A DNA stretch of 23,115 nucleotides from a virus. Below, piece by piece: positions 14,191 through 22,000 of the stretch. The translations under genes and the position numbers were made by a program. Below the pieces are notes generated by a model. That model saw only the letters and a list, made by a program, of their open reading frames with translations. It was not told the DNA's origin and made no database searches. The first letter of the stretch is position 1. Every line of letters begins with the position of its first letter. The DNA lies in the IMG/VR virus record IMGVR_UViG_3300046454_000346, positions 1 through 23,115 of that record, one strand, 5' to 3'.

Positions 14191-14535
14191 ATGGCGAAGA
14201 ACCGCAAGTACGACATTGGCAGCGCACCGCTGCCTCTGGTCGTCCCGGAAGGCGGAAAATCGGGTGACCCTGTAGTCATCGGGAACATCCCCGCTGTCCT
14301 CCTGCTGGACTCCCAGTACCCGGCTGCGACTGCCGTTGACACCGGAGGCGTCTACAACCTCCCGGTCGAAGGCAAAAACAAAGCCGGGGAAAAAGCCATC
14401 GAAATTGGGGACATCATCTACATCAAAGGTGGCGTCCTCAGTGTCAACAACGAAGAAGGCGTCAGGTTCGGATACGCGATGGGACCTGTCACCAAAAACA
14501 AAAAAGAAACGATCCCCGTCAAAATCGGGTACTAG
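14191..14535 (+). CDS. Head decoration protein (DUF2190-like)
   Basis: This 114-residue protein has the pattern of small capsid decoration/stabilising proteins: GDPVVIGNIPAV, then AVDTGGVYNLPVEG and AIEIGDIIYIKGG, a set of beta strands like the DUF2190 family. Such proteins trimerise on the mature capsid surface. It lies between the protease and the major capsid gene, the usual place. GGAAGG upstream of the ATG is the ribosome-binding site. Lysine is coded almost only by AAA (10 of 12 by hand count), in contrast to the start of the next gene. Confidence 0.75.
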   Translation: MAKNRKYDIGSAPLPLVVPEGGKSGDPVVIGNIPAVLLLDSQYPAATAVDTGGVYNLPVEGKNKAGEKAIEIGDIIYIKGGVLSVNNEEGVRFGYAMGPVTKNKKETIPVKIGY

Positions 14536-14552
14536 AAAGGAGACTGACTCTT

Positions 14553-15707
14553 ATGGCACAGGTGCTTGAGTTGGTCGAGCGGATGCGGGCCGAGGAGGCC
14601 AGCGTGTCCAAGCTCTTTGGTGGGGATGAGGGCGTACAAGTTCTCCGCCACTCCGCGCAGGATTTGGCGGAGGCCCAGAAGTTCCTAAGCGACATCAAGA
14701 CGGGCCGGAAGAAGTTCTGGCAGTTTGAGGAGGCAATGTCCACCTCTGACTTCCCGATCCTGATGGGCGACATCCTTGACCGGACGTTGCTCGCAGGCTA
14801 CCAGGAGATTTCGCCCTCCTGGCAGGGGTACGTCAAGAAAGGCACCGTTAACGACTTCCGCAAGGCCAAGAAGGTCGCGGTGGACGGTGCCGAGGGAGTG
14901 CTCGGAAAAGTGGGCGAGCAACAGCCCTACCCCGAGGACAGCGTGGCCGACAAGAAGGACGAATATTCCGTCTTCAAGTACGGGAAACGTCTGGCCATCG
15001 ACTGGGAGGACATGATCAACGATGATCTCGGTGGTCTCGACTCCCTTCCTCAGCGGCTCGCCCGTGCAGCTCGACGGACCGAGCAGAAGACAGCAGCGGA
15101 ACTCTGGGTTGGCAAAAAAGGCCCATCGGAAACGCTGTACAAAGCGGAATTCAAAAACGTCATCGAAAAAAATCCACCGCTGAGCATCGCGTCGTTGCAA
15201 CAGGCGCTGCTCCTCCTCTCAGAAATGAAGGACTTCGATGGGGAACCCATCGAAATCGGCGCGGTCACCCTGGTGATCCCGTATGCGCTGGAAGTGACGG
15301 CCAACAACATCCTCCACGCTCTGACGATTGACGTCAACGAGTTCGGCGGAACCGAAAAACAGCGGCTGCGCGCTCAGAACTGGATGAGCAACAAACTCAC
15401 CCTGGTGACCGAGCCGTACATTCCCATGATCGCCAACGAAGCGAATGGCAACACGACATGGGCGCTGTTCGCAACTCCGGGCACTTCGCGTCCGGCCTTG
15501 GAGCTGGGGTTCCTGCGGGGACACGAAGTCCCGGCGCTCTACGAAAAGGCACCCGACGCTCGCCTGGTCGGCGGCGGCGGAGATGCGAGGGAGTCGTTTG
15601 ACAACGACACCATTCAGTACCGCATCCGCCACGTGATGGGCGGCGTCCAGTACATCAACACAGGCGGTTACAAAACCACCGTGGCGTCCAACGGTTCCGG
15701 CGCGTAA
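14553..15707 (+). CDS. Major capsid protein (HK97 fold)
   Basis: The 384-residue protein is assigned as major capsid from its position after protease and decoration genes, its length, and a family-like layout: a helical N-arm (residues 1-60), then an E-loop/spine region (YVKKGTVNDFRKAKKV, EYSVFKYGKRLAIDWE, residues 92-153) and a C-terminal axial and peripheral domain ending in IQYRIRHVMGGVQYINTGGY. No long delta domain is present, in line with a separate scaffold. AAAGGAG at 14536-14542 is the ribosome-binding site. Codon choice changes inside the gene: up to about base 15110 Glu is GAG in 14 of 16 and Lys AAG in 13 of 16 cases; afterwards Glu is GAA in 11 of 15 and Lys AAA in 8 of 10 (hand counts). 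Confidence 0.85.
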   Translation: MAQVLELVERMRAEEASVSKLFGGDEGVQVLRHSAQDLAEAQKFLSDIKTGRKKFWQFEEAMSTSDFPILMGDILDRTLLAGYQEISPSWQGYVKKGTVNDFRKAKKVAVDGAEGVLGKVGEQQPYPEDSVADKKDEYSVFKYGKRLAIDWEDMINDDLGGLDSLPQRLARAARRTEQKTAAELWVGKKGPSETLYKAEFKNVIEKNPPLSIASLQQALLLLSEMKDFDGEPIEIGAVTLVIPYALEVTANNILHALTIDVNEFGGTEKQRLRAQNWMSNKLTLVTEPYIPMIANEANGNTTWALFATPGTSRPALELGFLRGHEVPALYEKAPDARLVGGGGDARESFDNDTIQYRIRHVMGGVQYINTGGYKTTVASNGSGA

Positions 15708-15710
15708 GAA

Positions 15711-15727
15711 CTGACCCCATGGGTCAG
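15711..15727. promoter_or_regulatory. Hairpin enclosing the start codon of the zinc-finger gene
   Basis: CTGACCC (15711-15717) and GGGTCAG (15721-15727) are exact reverse complements around the loop CAT. The ATG of the next gene (15719-15721) lies in the loop and first stem base. There is no T-tract and no clear ribosome-binding site before it. The hairpin could limit translation of the zinc-finger gene or protect the end of the capsid message. Confidence 0.55.
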
Positions 15728-15895
15728 CGACGCACAAGTGGCGGTTCCGGTCGGGAGAGCACCCACCCGGCCGGGCCGTCGCCTGCGTCACCTCCAAAAC
15801 TGCTCACCGGCCTGGCGCACACCTGCGACGGCTGTGGCATGAAATTCAGAACTGCAACCGAGCTGCGCGAACACAAGAGGATCGCACATGCCTAG
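15719..15895 (+). CDS. C2H2 zinc-finger small protein (58 aa)
   Basis: The product has a Gly/Ser/Pro-rich, probably disordered N-terminus (residues 1-34) followed by one textbook C2H2 finger: CDGCGMKF then a TATELREH helix and KRIAH, that is C-x2-C-x12-H-x4-H with the conserved Phe and Leu in the right places. Such fingers bind DNA, RNA or protein. The gene starts 11 bases after the major capsid stop and overlaps the next gene by eight bases (15888-15895), so it fits the operon. The ATG at 15719 is inside a hairpin and lacks a clear ribosome-binding site, which suggests low or coupled translation; a later in-frame start at the internal ATG (15839) would break the finger. The function is unknown. 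Confidence 0.75.
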   Translation: MGQRRTSGGSGRESTHPAGPSPASPPKLLTGLAHTCDGCGMKFRTATELREHKRIAHA

Positions 15896-16292
15896 TACAT
15901 ATGACGTCACAACCGACAACGGCAAGGTTCGTCTGCTGATCTCCGATGTTGGTGGAGCCGATGGCAAATCATTCATCTTTGAAGACAACGAGATCGAAGG
16001 CTTCATCAGCTTCAATCCAGACCTGCGCATCGCCGCAGCCACCGCGCTTAGGACGATGGCCGCCAACGAGGCGATGGTCTCCAAGTGCATTGAATTCCTT
16101 GAACTCAAGACTGACGGCGCGAAGGTCGCAGGGGCGCTCGAAAAACTGGCCGACAAACTTGAAGCGCAGGCCGATGGCGACTACGACTTTGAGATCGCGG
16201 AGATCGGCGCTGACTTTTTCAACCGCCGCGAGATGCGACTGGTGAACTGGCTTGAAGGTGGCGAAGGCGAAGAGATCGGTGAACGGCTGTGA
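15888..16292 (+). CDS. Head-tail connector (adaptor) protein
   Basis: The first gene of the connector block in long-tailed phages normally encodes the adaptor that binds the portal (HK97 gp6 / SPP1 gp15 type). This 134-residue, acidic and mainly helical protein fits: SFIFEDNEIEGFISFNPDLRIAAATALRTMA is typical of the family's start, with an acidic loop followed by the AAA-rich helix (residues about 28-60). The ATG follows AGAGGA by seven bases. The gene ends in GTGA, shared with the next start. The assignment rests on this pattern and on the order of the following genes. Confidence 0.7.
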   Translation: MPSTYDVTTDNGKVRLLISDVGGADGKSFIFEDNEIEGFISFNPDLRIAAATALRTMAANEAMVSKCIEFLELKTDGAKVAGALEKLADKLEAQADGDYDFEIAEIGADFFNRREMRLVNWLEGGEGEEIGERL

Positions 16293-16702
16293 CGCCGCGT
16301 GCGCTACCGGCGAAGTCCACCGGCCTACGTGGACCGGGACAGACGATCTTCCCTGAGGAGGCCAAGGAGGAGGCGCGTCGCGTCGGCCTGAAGCCGGAAG
16401 CCGCCCTAGTGTTCACCAAGGTCCAGGAAGACGACGGTGGCGGCGACGTTCGCAACACCTGGGTCCCGCAGGGCATGCGTGTGCGCGGGCGTATCGACGG
16501 GCTGCGCTCTCGGAGCCAGGCAACCCAGTTCGGTGACGCGGTTGACGAGTCCACCACACACATCATCACCCTGGATGCCGGAACGGTCGTCACCGCCAAG
16601 GACCACATTGAAATCGACGGTCAGATGTGGACGATCACCGCAGAGATGTTCTTCACAGACGAGGCTACCCAGCGTCTCCAGGTGAAAGAGTTGAACCCGT
16701 GA
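16289..16702 (+). CDS. Head closure / head-tail stopper protein
   Basis: A GTG start overlaps the previous stop (GTGA at 16289-16292). The 137-residue protein has a charged, probably flexible N-terminus and a beta-rich C-terminal half with RVRGRIDGLRSRS, VTAKDHIEIDGQMWTI and LQVKELNP, the pattern of the small barrel proteins that close the connector after packaging (SPP1 gp16 type). Position between adaptor and HK97-gp10-like protein supports this. Homology is judged by eye only. Confidence 0.6.
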   Translation: MTPRALPAKSTGLRGPGQTIFPEEAKEEARRVGLKPEAALVFTKVQEDDGGGDVRNTWVPQGMRVRGRIDGLRSRSQATQFGDAVDESTTHIITLDAGTVVTAKDHIEIDGQMWTITAEMFFTDEATQRLQVKELNP

Positions 16703-17013
16703 AGCTCTCGATTGAGGTGGCCATCGACTTGGACCAGAACCGCCGCGTCTGGATGGTCGGCTCGGCCGACGATGTGAAAGCAGACGAGGTGGACAAGGTC
16801 GCTCCGCAGCTGGTCGAGGCGACTACATCACACGCTGTGGCAGCCCATGCAGCCGCTGCCGAGCGTCTAGGGGTAGACCTGGAGCCGGACGGCGCTGCAA
16901 TCGCGAGAGCGGCTGCGGCATCGAGCGGGATACCGCTGGCCGAACGTGAGAAACGTCCAGAGGACCCAGACACGATGAGAACATTTGGGGATGGCGACGA
17001 TGACGCTAACTAG
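16699..17013 (+). CDS. Hypothetical protein in the connector block (104 aa)
   Basis: The start is taken as the GTG at 16699 because it overlaps the previous stop (GTGA); an upstream in-frame ATG at 16627 lies within the preceding gene. The 104-residue product begins with a beta segment (KLSIEVAIDLDQNRRVWMVG) and continues as an alanine-rich helix, ending acidic. No family was recognised. Its last bases overlap the next gene by about 23 bases. Confidence 0.65.
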   Translation: MKLSIEVAIDLDQNRRVWMVGSADDVKADEVDKVAPQLVEATTSHAVAAHAAAAERLGVDLEPDGAAIARAAAASSGIPLAEREKRPEDPDTMRTFGDGDDDAN

Positions 17014-17311
17014 TCGCTTCCCTCAGATCATCTTGTTGTCGCAGGCGAAAGTGACGACGGCGATCCGTCGAGCCATCTACAACATCACCCGCCGAGCGAT
17101 GGGTAAGAGCCGAGTGGCGACCGGCAACATGCGAGCGGGTTGGCAGGGTCAGCTGGTGAACGCCAACGAAGGTGTGGTGTTCAACTTGGTGGAATACACC
17201 ATCTACAACGAGTATGGAACGGTCTACATGTCAGCACAGCCGATGCTCCGGCCCGCTGTCGAGGAGACCCGTAGCTCGTTTGAGGCCGACATGGCGGGGA
17301 CTTACGTATGA
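16991..17311 (+). CDS. HK97 gp10-like tail/connector protein
   Basis: This protein of about 106 residues has the layout of the HK97-gp10 family: a helix with many Arg (IRRAIYNITRRAMGKSRVATGNMR) followed by a short beta part (GVVFNLVEYTIYNEYGTVYM) with the EYGT motif, then SAQPMLRPAVEE. Family members join head and tail. TTG (16985), ATG (16991) and ATG (17000) are all possible starts; GGGG before 16991 and GGGGATGG before 17000 are the only candidate ribosome-binding sites, so the start is uncertain by a few residues. The gene overlaps the previous one and its stop overlaps the tail terminator start by ATGA. Confidence 0.75.
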   Translation: MATMTLTSRFPQIILLSQAKVTTAIRRAIYNITRRAMGKSRVATGNMRAGWQGQLVNANEGVVFNLVEYTIYNEYGTVYMSAQPMLRPAVEETRSSFEADMAGTYV

Positions 17312-17703
17312 ACCCGGTCCGCGCAGCTCTGTCCAGGTACATGCGGGACGACCAGACGCTCTCTGGGTTGGTCGGCGGGCAGATATTCCATCGACACCCC
17401 GACGATGGAGCGACGCTGCCATATGTGATTTTCAACAAGGCGTCCGGTGTCCCAGAGTGGGCATTCTCCGGACCTCCAATCGACCAGGACGTGTGGCTGA
17501 TCAAGGGAGTCGGCCCGCGCGATCAGGTCGAGGAGATCGCCAAGCGCATCAAGCAACTTCTCAATGGTGCGACGCTGGCCATAGAAGGCAAGGCTCACCA
17601 GGATCTCCGCCACATCAACGATGTGGACTACGACGAGATTGTCAAAGGTGAGCGCATAGATCACGTCGGTGCTGAGTTCAAGCTCGACTCTGAAGACGAA
17701 TAA
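17308..17703 (+). CDS. Tail terminator protein (DUF3168-like)
   Basis: The tail terminator caps the tail tube and sets its final joining to the head. The 131-residue protein shows the family pattern: an N-terminal helix (NPVRAALSRYMRDD), a glycine turn before GGQIFHRHPDDGATLPYVIF, then mixed alpha/beta segments including DVWLIKGVGPRDQVEEIAKR and a final acidic strand. The position, directly after the gp10-like gene and before the major tail protein, is the standard one. The start overlaps the previous stop (ATGA at 17308). Confidence 0.75.
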   Translation: MNPVRAALSRYMRDDQTLSGLVGGQIFHRHPDDGATLPYVIFNKASGVPEWAFSGPPIDQDVWLIKGVGPRDQVEEIAKRIKQLLNGATLAIEGKAHQDLRHINDVDYDEIVKGERIDHVGAEFKLDSEDE

Positions 17704-17712
17704 GGAGGAAGC

Positions 17713-17913
17713 GTGAAGAAGTACAAGAACATCAGCACGCTGGAGCAGCTCGGCATCGAGCCGGGCGAGACCGGCGAACGCGAGATGCACAAAGACCAGG
17801 AGGACCGGATGGTTGCCCGTGGCGCCATCGAGGTCGTCACCACAAGCGGCAGCTCATCCGCTTCGACTTCGCCGTCGGCACCCGAGTCGGGCAAGCCGGG
17901 CGTGAAGGAGTAA
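17713..17913 (+). CDS. Small hypothetical protein before the major tail gene (66 aa)
   Basis: The GTG at 17713 has the best ribosome-binding site of the region (TAAGGAGGAAGC). The product is 66 residues: a helical, charged first half (KKYKNISTLEQLGIEPGETG) and a Ser/Pro/Gly-rich, probably unstructured end. It is separated from the major tail protein by three bases. No family was recognised. The strong start signal argues for high expression, so a structural or assembly role in the tail is possible. Confidence 0.65.
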   Translation: MKKYKNISTLEQLGIEPGETGEREMHKDQEDRMVARGAIEVVTTSGSSSASTSPSAPESGKPGVKE

Positions 17914-17916
17914 CAG

Positions 17917-18384
17917 ATGGCCAAGGAGATACTCAAGAAACCCGTCATCACCATTGACGGGACGAACCTCACAGGTCGCATCAGCCAGCTGGACATCGAC
18001 CAGCCGGACGACGAAGTTGATGTGACCACATTCGGCAGCGAATACAAACAGACAGAGACCGGAATGCGGGACGGCGCGATGACGTTCAGCATCTTCCAGG
18101 ACTTTGCTGCGGCGCAGGTGGACGCCGTGCTGTCGGTCATCAAGGCAACTGCCAAAAAGTTCATCACCAAGGTGCAGGCTCGATCCGGGGAAATCTCGGC
18201 CACGAACCCGTGCTACGTGATGGGCGGGAAGCTGTTCAACTACAAACCGCTGAGCGGTTCGGTCGGGGCGGCTTCCACCACAGAACCCACCATCAAAAAC
18301 GTGACACAGACGGGCATCGTGCGCTGCACGTCCGCCGCTGAAGTGGTCGAAAAAGAAGCGGCTATCGCCGCCGAATTGGTCTAG
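17917..18384 (+). CDS. Major tail (tube) protein
   Basis: This 155-residue protein polymerises into the tail tube through which DNA leaves. It is beta-rich with the characteristic opening VITIDGTNLTGRISQLDID and a DEVDVTTFGSEYKQTETGMRDG stretch, as in small tube proteins of siphoviruses, where a new set is named by a D-V-T-x-F-G segment. AAGGAG precedes the ATG. Position ahead of the chaperone pair and tape measure fits exactly. It lacks the C-terminal Ig-like domain found in some relatives. A weak hairpin lies across its stop codon. Confidence 0.8.
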   Translation: MAKEILKKPVITIDGTNLTGRISQLDIDQPDDEVDVTTFGSEYKQTETGMRDGAMTFSIFQDFAAAQVDAVLSVIKATAKKFITKVQARSGEISATNPCYVMGGKLFNYKPLSGSVGAASTTEPTIKNVTQTGIVRCTSAAEVVEKEAAIAAELV

Positions 18385-18394
18385 CCGTAGCTAG
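18381..18394. promoter_or_regulatory. Short hairpin after the major tail gene
   Basis: CTAGC (18381-18385) and GCTAG (18390-18394) pair around CGTA and span the stop codon of the tube gene. Without a T-tract this is at best a weak attenuator or message-stabilising structure. Confidence 0.25.
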
Positions 18395-18412
18395 ATCGGA
18401 ATAGGAGTCATC

Positions 18413-18871
18413 ATGGGTGCACCAACAGATGGATCGGGTTCCGAGCTGACGCCAGGACAGGCGTTGGCCGGAACTCAGTCCGGGGCGCTTCCGATTGGAA
18501 CCGTCAAGGCGATCCTGGAAAAGGCTCCGGCCGACATCCAGGAGAAGACGATTGACGTTCCCGAGTGGGAGTGTTCGGTCAAAATCCGTTCGTTCACGGC
18601 AGCTCAGTCGTCTGGCATTCGCCAGCGCGGGCTTGCCTTCCAGGGCGAAGAGACGAAAGTCGCCTGGGGCGAGATGGAGATCATGCAGTTCCAGCAGGGC
18701 GTGGTCGAGCCTCGCTTTGACGAGGATCAGGTGCGGCAGCTGCACCTCACGTCCGGTCGCGGGTTCTCCCGCGTCATCGAGGCTCTGGATGAGCTGAGCA
18801 ACATAGACAAGGAGGCTCTCGCGAAGGCTCGCGAGGAGTTTCCAAAATCCGAGGAGCCAGCTCAGGTTTGA
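18413..18871 (+). CDS. Tail assembly chaperone, short form (gpG-like)
   Basis: This 152-residue protein is the upstream member of the chaperone pair that holds the tape measure protein during tail assembly. It has the usual place between tube protein and tape measure, a disordered N-terminus (residues 1-28), and a central domain (TIDVPEWECSVKIRSFTAAQ, then the ALDELSNIDKEAL helix). AGGAG lies before the ATG. The end overlaps an open second frame (see the long form), which supports the identification. Confidence 0.8.
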   Translation: MGAPTDGSGSELTPGQALAGTQSGALPIGTVKAILEKAPADIQEKTIDVPEWECSVKIRSFTAAQSSGIRQRGLAFQGEETKVAWGEMEIMQFQQGVVEPRFDEDQVRQLHLTSGRGFSRVIEALDELSNIDKEALAKAREEFPKSEEPAQV

Positions 18872-19016
18872 GTTCTACCTAGCTGACAAACTCAAGAGAA
18901 CGCACGCAGAGCTGATGTCATCCATCTCAAACCCAGAGCTAGCTCTGTGGGGTGTCCTTTCGGAAGTCGAAGTTGAAGAGGCTAAGGCTGCCGAGAAGGA
19001 GGCGTTCAACAAATGA
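18413..19016 (+). CDS. Tail assembly chaperone, frameshifted long form (gpGT-like)
   Basis: From 18807 a second frame is open to a TGA at 19014-19016. It encodes RFEFYLADKLKRTHAELMSS and ends in a typical gpT-like part with PELALWGVL. It has no credible own start, so it is predicted to be made by ribosomal frameshifting into a fusion of 200 residues. The second frame is offset +1 from the first, so the shift must be +1 or -2, not the usual -1; the -1 frame reaches a TAG soon after the overlap. Possible sites in the overlap 18807-18871 are TTT-C (18839-18842), where tRNA-Phe pairs better after the slip, and GTT-TGA (18866-18871) with an AGGAG (18852-18856) upstream. The stop overlaps the tape measure start (ATGA). 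Confidence 0.7.
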
Positions 19017-22000
19017 TGCCCGCAGCGGTCCTGGCCGTAGTCGTCAAGGCACAGGGAGTCGGACCGACCAACGCTGAGTTGCGAACGGTTCAAGGCTCGC
19101 TGGAGAAGACAGACGCGGCCGGGATCGCGATGGGCAAATCCATGAAAAAGTCCGGCGCGATGATGACCAGCGCCGGGAAGACGATGACCAAGGCGATCAC
19201 CCTGCCGCTCCTTGGAATCGCGGCGGCTGCGGTAGATGTGAACCTCAAATTTGAACGCTCCATGAATCTCATCCAGACGCAGGCTGGAGCGTCGGCTAAG
19301 GAAACCAAGTACCTGCGCGGCGAAGTTCTCAAACTATCGCAAGCATCGAAGTTCGGACCAGACGAGGTTGCCAAAGCTCTGTTTCGCGTTCGCTCGGCTG
19401 GCTACAAAGGAGCCAAAGGAGTTCACGCCCTGTCCGAGGGGATCAAACTTGCGACGGTGGGCAACTCCGATCTGGAGATGACCACCAAAGCGCTCGTTGG
19501 TGCAGCGAAGTCGTTGGACATTCACGGCTCCAAAGCATTCAACCACCTCGCCGCCGAAATGAATGCGACAGTCGGCACCGGCGACATGCGGATGGAAGAA
19601 CTTCAGAGCGCGCTGTCCACCGGAGTGCTCCCGGCGTTCGTCGCTGCCGGTCTGGGCATGCGCGACTACGGCGCGGCGCTGACGGTGATGACCGACCGCA
19701 ACGTGCCAGCTCAGATGGCCAGCACCAGACTGCGAACCGCAATCACCATGCTGGTGCCGCACACCAAAAAGGCAGAAGAAGCTCTGGGCGGCATCGGGGT
19801 GAAGTCGGAAGCCCTCGCCAACATCATGCGCAACAAGGGGCTGCCGCAGGCGATCAAGTATCTGGCCGAACATCTGGACAAGCTCTCCAAGAATGAGGCC
19901 AATCGAGTTCAGATCGAAGCGTTCGGTGGCGCCAAATCCAGCGCGACCATCGAGATGCTCACCCAGAACTACCAGGAACTGTTTGAAAAAGAAAGCCTGA
20001 TCGGCAAAGGCATCCACAAATATGCGGGCGAGGTCAAAGCCGCAGAAGAAAATCCGCTGGTGGAACTCCAGAAGGCTTGGGCGAACATCCAGGTTGACCT
20101 GGTGAAGATCGGCAAAGTCCTGGTGCCTATCATCGTGCCAGCCTTCATCGCCGTCGCCGGAGTGATCAGCGAAGCGGCCGACGCCTTCGCTCACCTGTCT
20201 CACGGGAACCAGACGACTGTGTTGGCAATCCTTGCCACAGCCGCTGCGATAGGTCCGCTGCTCCGGCTGTTCGGCTACATGACGACGCAGGCTGGAACGC
20301 TGGTCCTCTGGTTGGAGCGCAACAACATGGTGCTGGGTCAGAACACCGTGGAGACCCAGGCAGCCGCCGCAGCGAACGCCGAGCTGGCTGCATCGCTCAC
20401 AGCGGTGGTCGGCGCGCAGAAGGAGCTGCTGATTGCGAACAGCTCCGGCGTCGTCACCTCCACGGTTCCCATAGCGGCAAGTACGGCAGCGACCACAGCT
20501 GAGTCGGGCGGCATGATGGCCGGGGCGCGCGGAGCGGCCACAGGGTTCGCAGGCGGACTCGCGAAAATGCTCCCGGCCGCGCTCGCCGTCGTCGGCATCG
20601 GGAACATCGTCAAGTCAGCAGTGGAAGGCGACTCCAAAGCGGCGCTCTACAAGGCAGGCGGGGCTGCGGCGGGAGGCATTGTCGGTGGCATCGTTGGCGG
20701 ATTGCCTGGTGCGATGGTCGGCTCTGGCATCGGCTCGATTCTCGGCGGGCTTCTCGAGAGCGCCGTCAGCGGAACCAAATTCACCGGTATGCAGGAAATG
20801 GTCCAGCGTCAGGCGAAGCATGCCGCTGATGCAATCCACACCCAGAAGGATGCGCTCAAGGGACTTCGCAACGCTGAAGACAACGTCGCCGCTGCGAGCA
20901 AGCGACATCACGCCGCGACAGACCGAGCGCGCCACGCTCACGAACACTACAACGCCGTGGTCAAGCGATTCGGCGCAGCCAGCGCTCCGGCTCTGAAGGC
21001 CGAGCATGAACTGACGATCCTCCAACACCGCGATCAGAAGACAGCGGAAGGTGCGGAACACGCTCACCGGCTCGCCGGTCACGCGCTGACTGACTACAAA
21101 CACAAAACGCTGCTGACCGTCGCCGCTGAAAAGGCTCGGCTGCCTGCTATCGAAGAGCAGGTCAAACACATGAACCACAAGTACGACGTGGAAAAGAAGC
21201 GCGGTCATGAAGCCTGGGGTCTGCTGCACAAACTGGTCGGCAAGGAAAATGAAGAAGGCAAGATCCGCCAGAGAATTCAAAGCGACGTTGCGGAAGCTGC
21301 TCAGGTCGGTGGCAAGAAGTTCGCGCACGCGCTCCGCGAAATCGGATCGGAACAGGCCGCACTAGGTCGCCACTTCCGAGGCATCACGATTGGCGCCAAG
21401 CACGTCAAAGAAGGCATGGAAGAATTTGCGACGGCTGGGACGCTTGCCAACAAACACTTTGCAGCGTCGGCCAGCAAAGGCTCAATCATCTTTCACGAAG
21501 ACGCAGTGAGGATCGCGGAATCATCCGGCCTCGCAACCCGGACTATCGAAAAACGTTTGGGCGCGGCGCTGGAGAAGATGGGTGTGTCCGCCGTCCAGTT
21601 CGGCTTCAAGAACAAGACCGAACACAAGGGCAAGCACCAGTCTGGCGGCATGATCGTCCCCGGCAACACTTCTGGCGACAAGGTGGCGATGACCGCGTTT
21701 GTCGAGCCGCATGAGGTGGTCCACGTGCTGAACAGCCGAGCCTCCAAGGACATGCGCAAGCTCGGCGCTCTGGAACACTTGAACAGCAACGCTCCGCGCT
21801 TCGCAGAAGGCGGCGTGATGGGGATGGGAGCCGCGCTATCCAAAGCCAAGGAAATCAACGCGCAGCATTTCCCCTACGTCTGGGGTGGAGGCCACGGCAG
21901 CTTTGTTGGCCCATACGACTGCTCCGGTGCTGTGTCGGCGGTGTTGAATGCAGCCGGGCTGCTGCAGAAGCCGATGGTGTCCGGCGAACTCGCCAGCTGG

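Noticed and set aside
19334-20203. Minus-strand frame of 289 codons opposite the tape measure gene
   Set aside because: The + strand frame is open over the full length with recognisable tape measure features; the minus frame has Phe/His-rich shadow composition.
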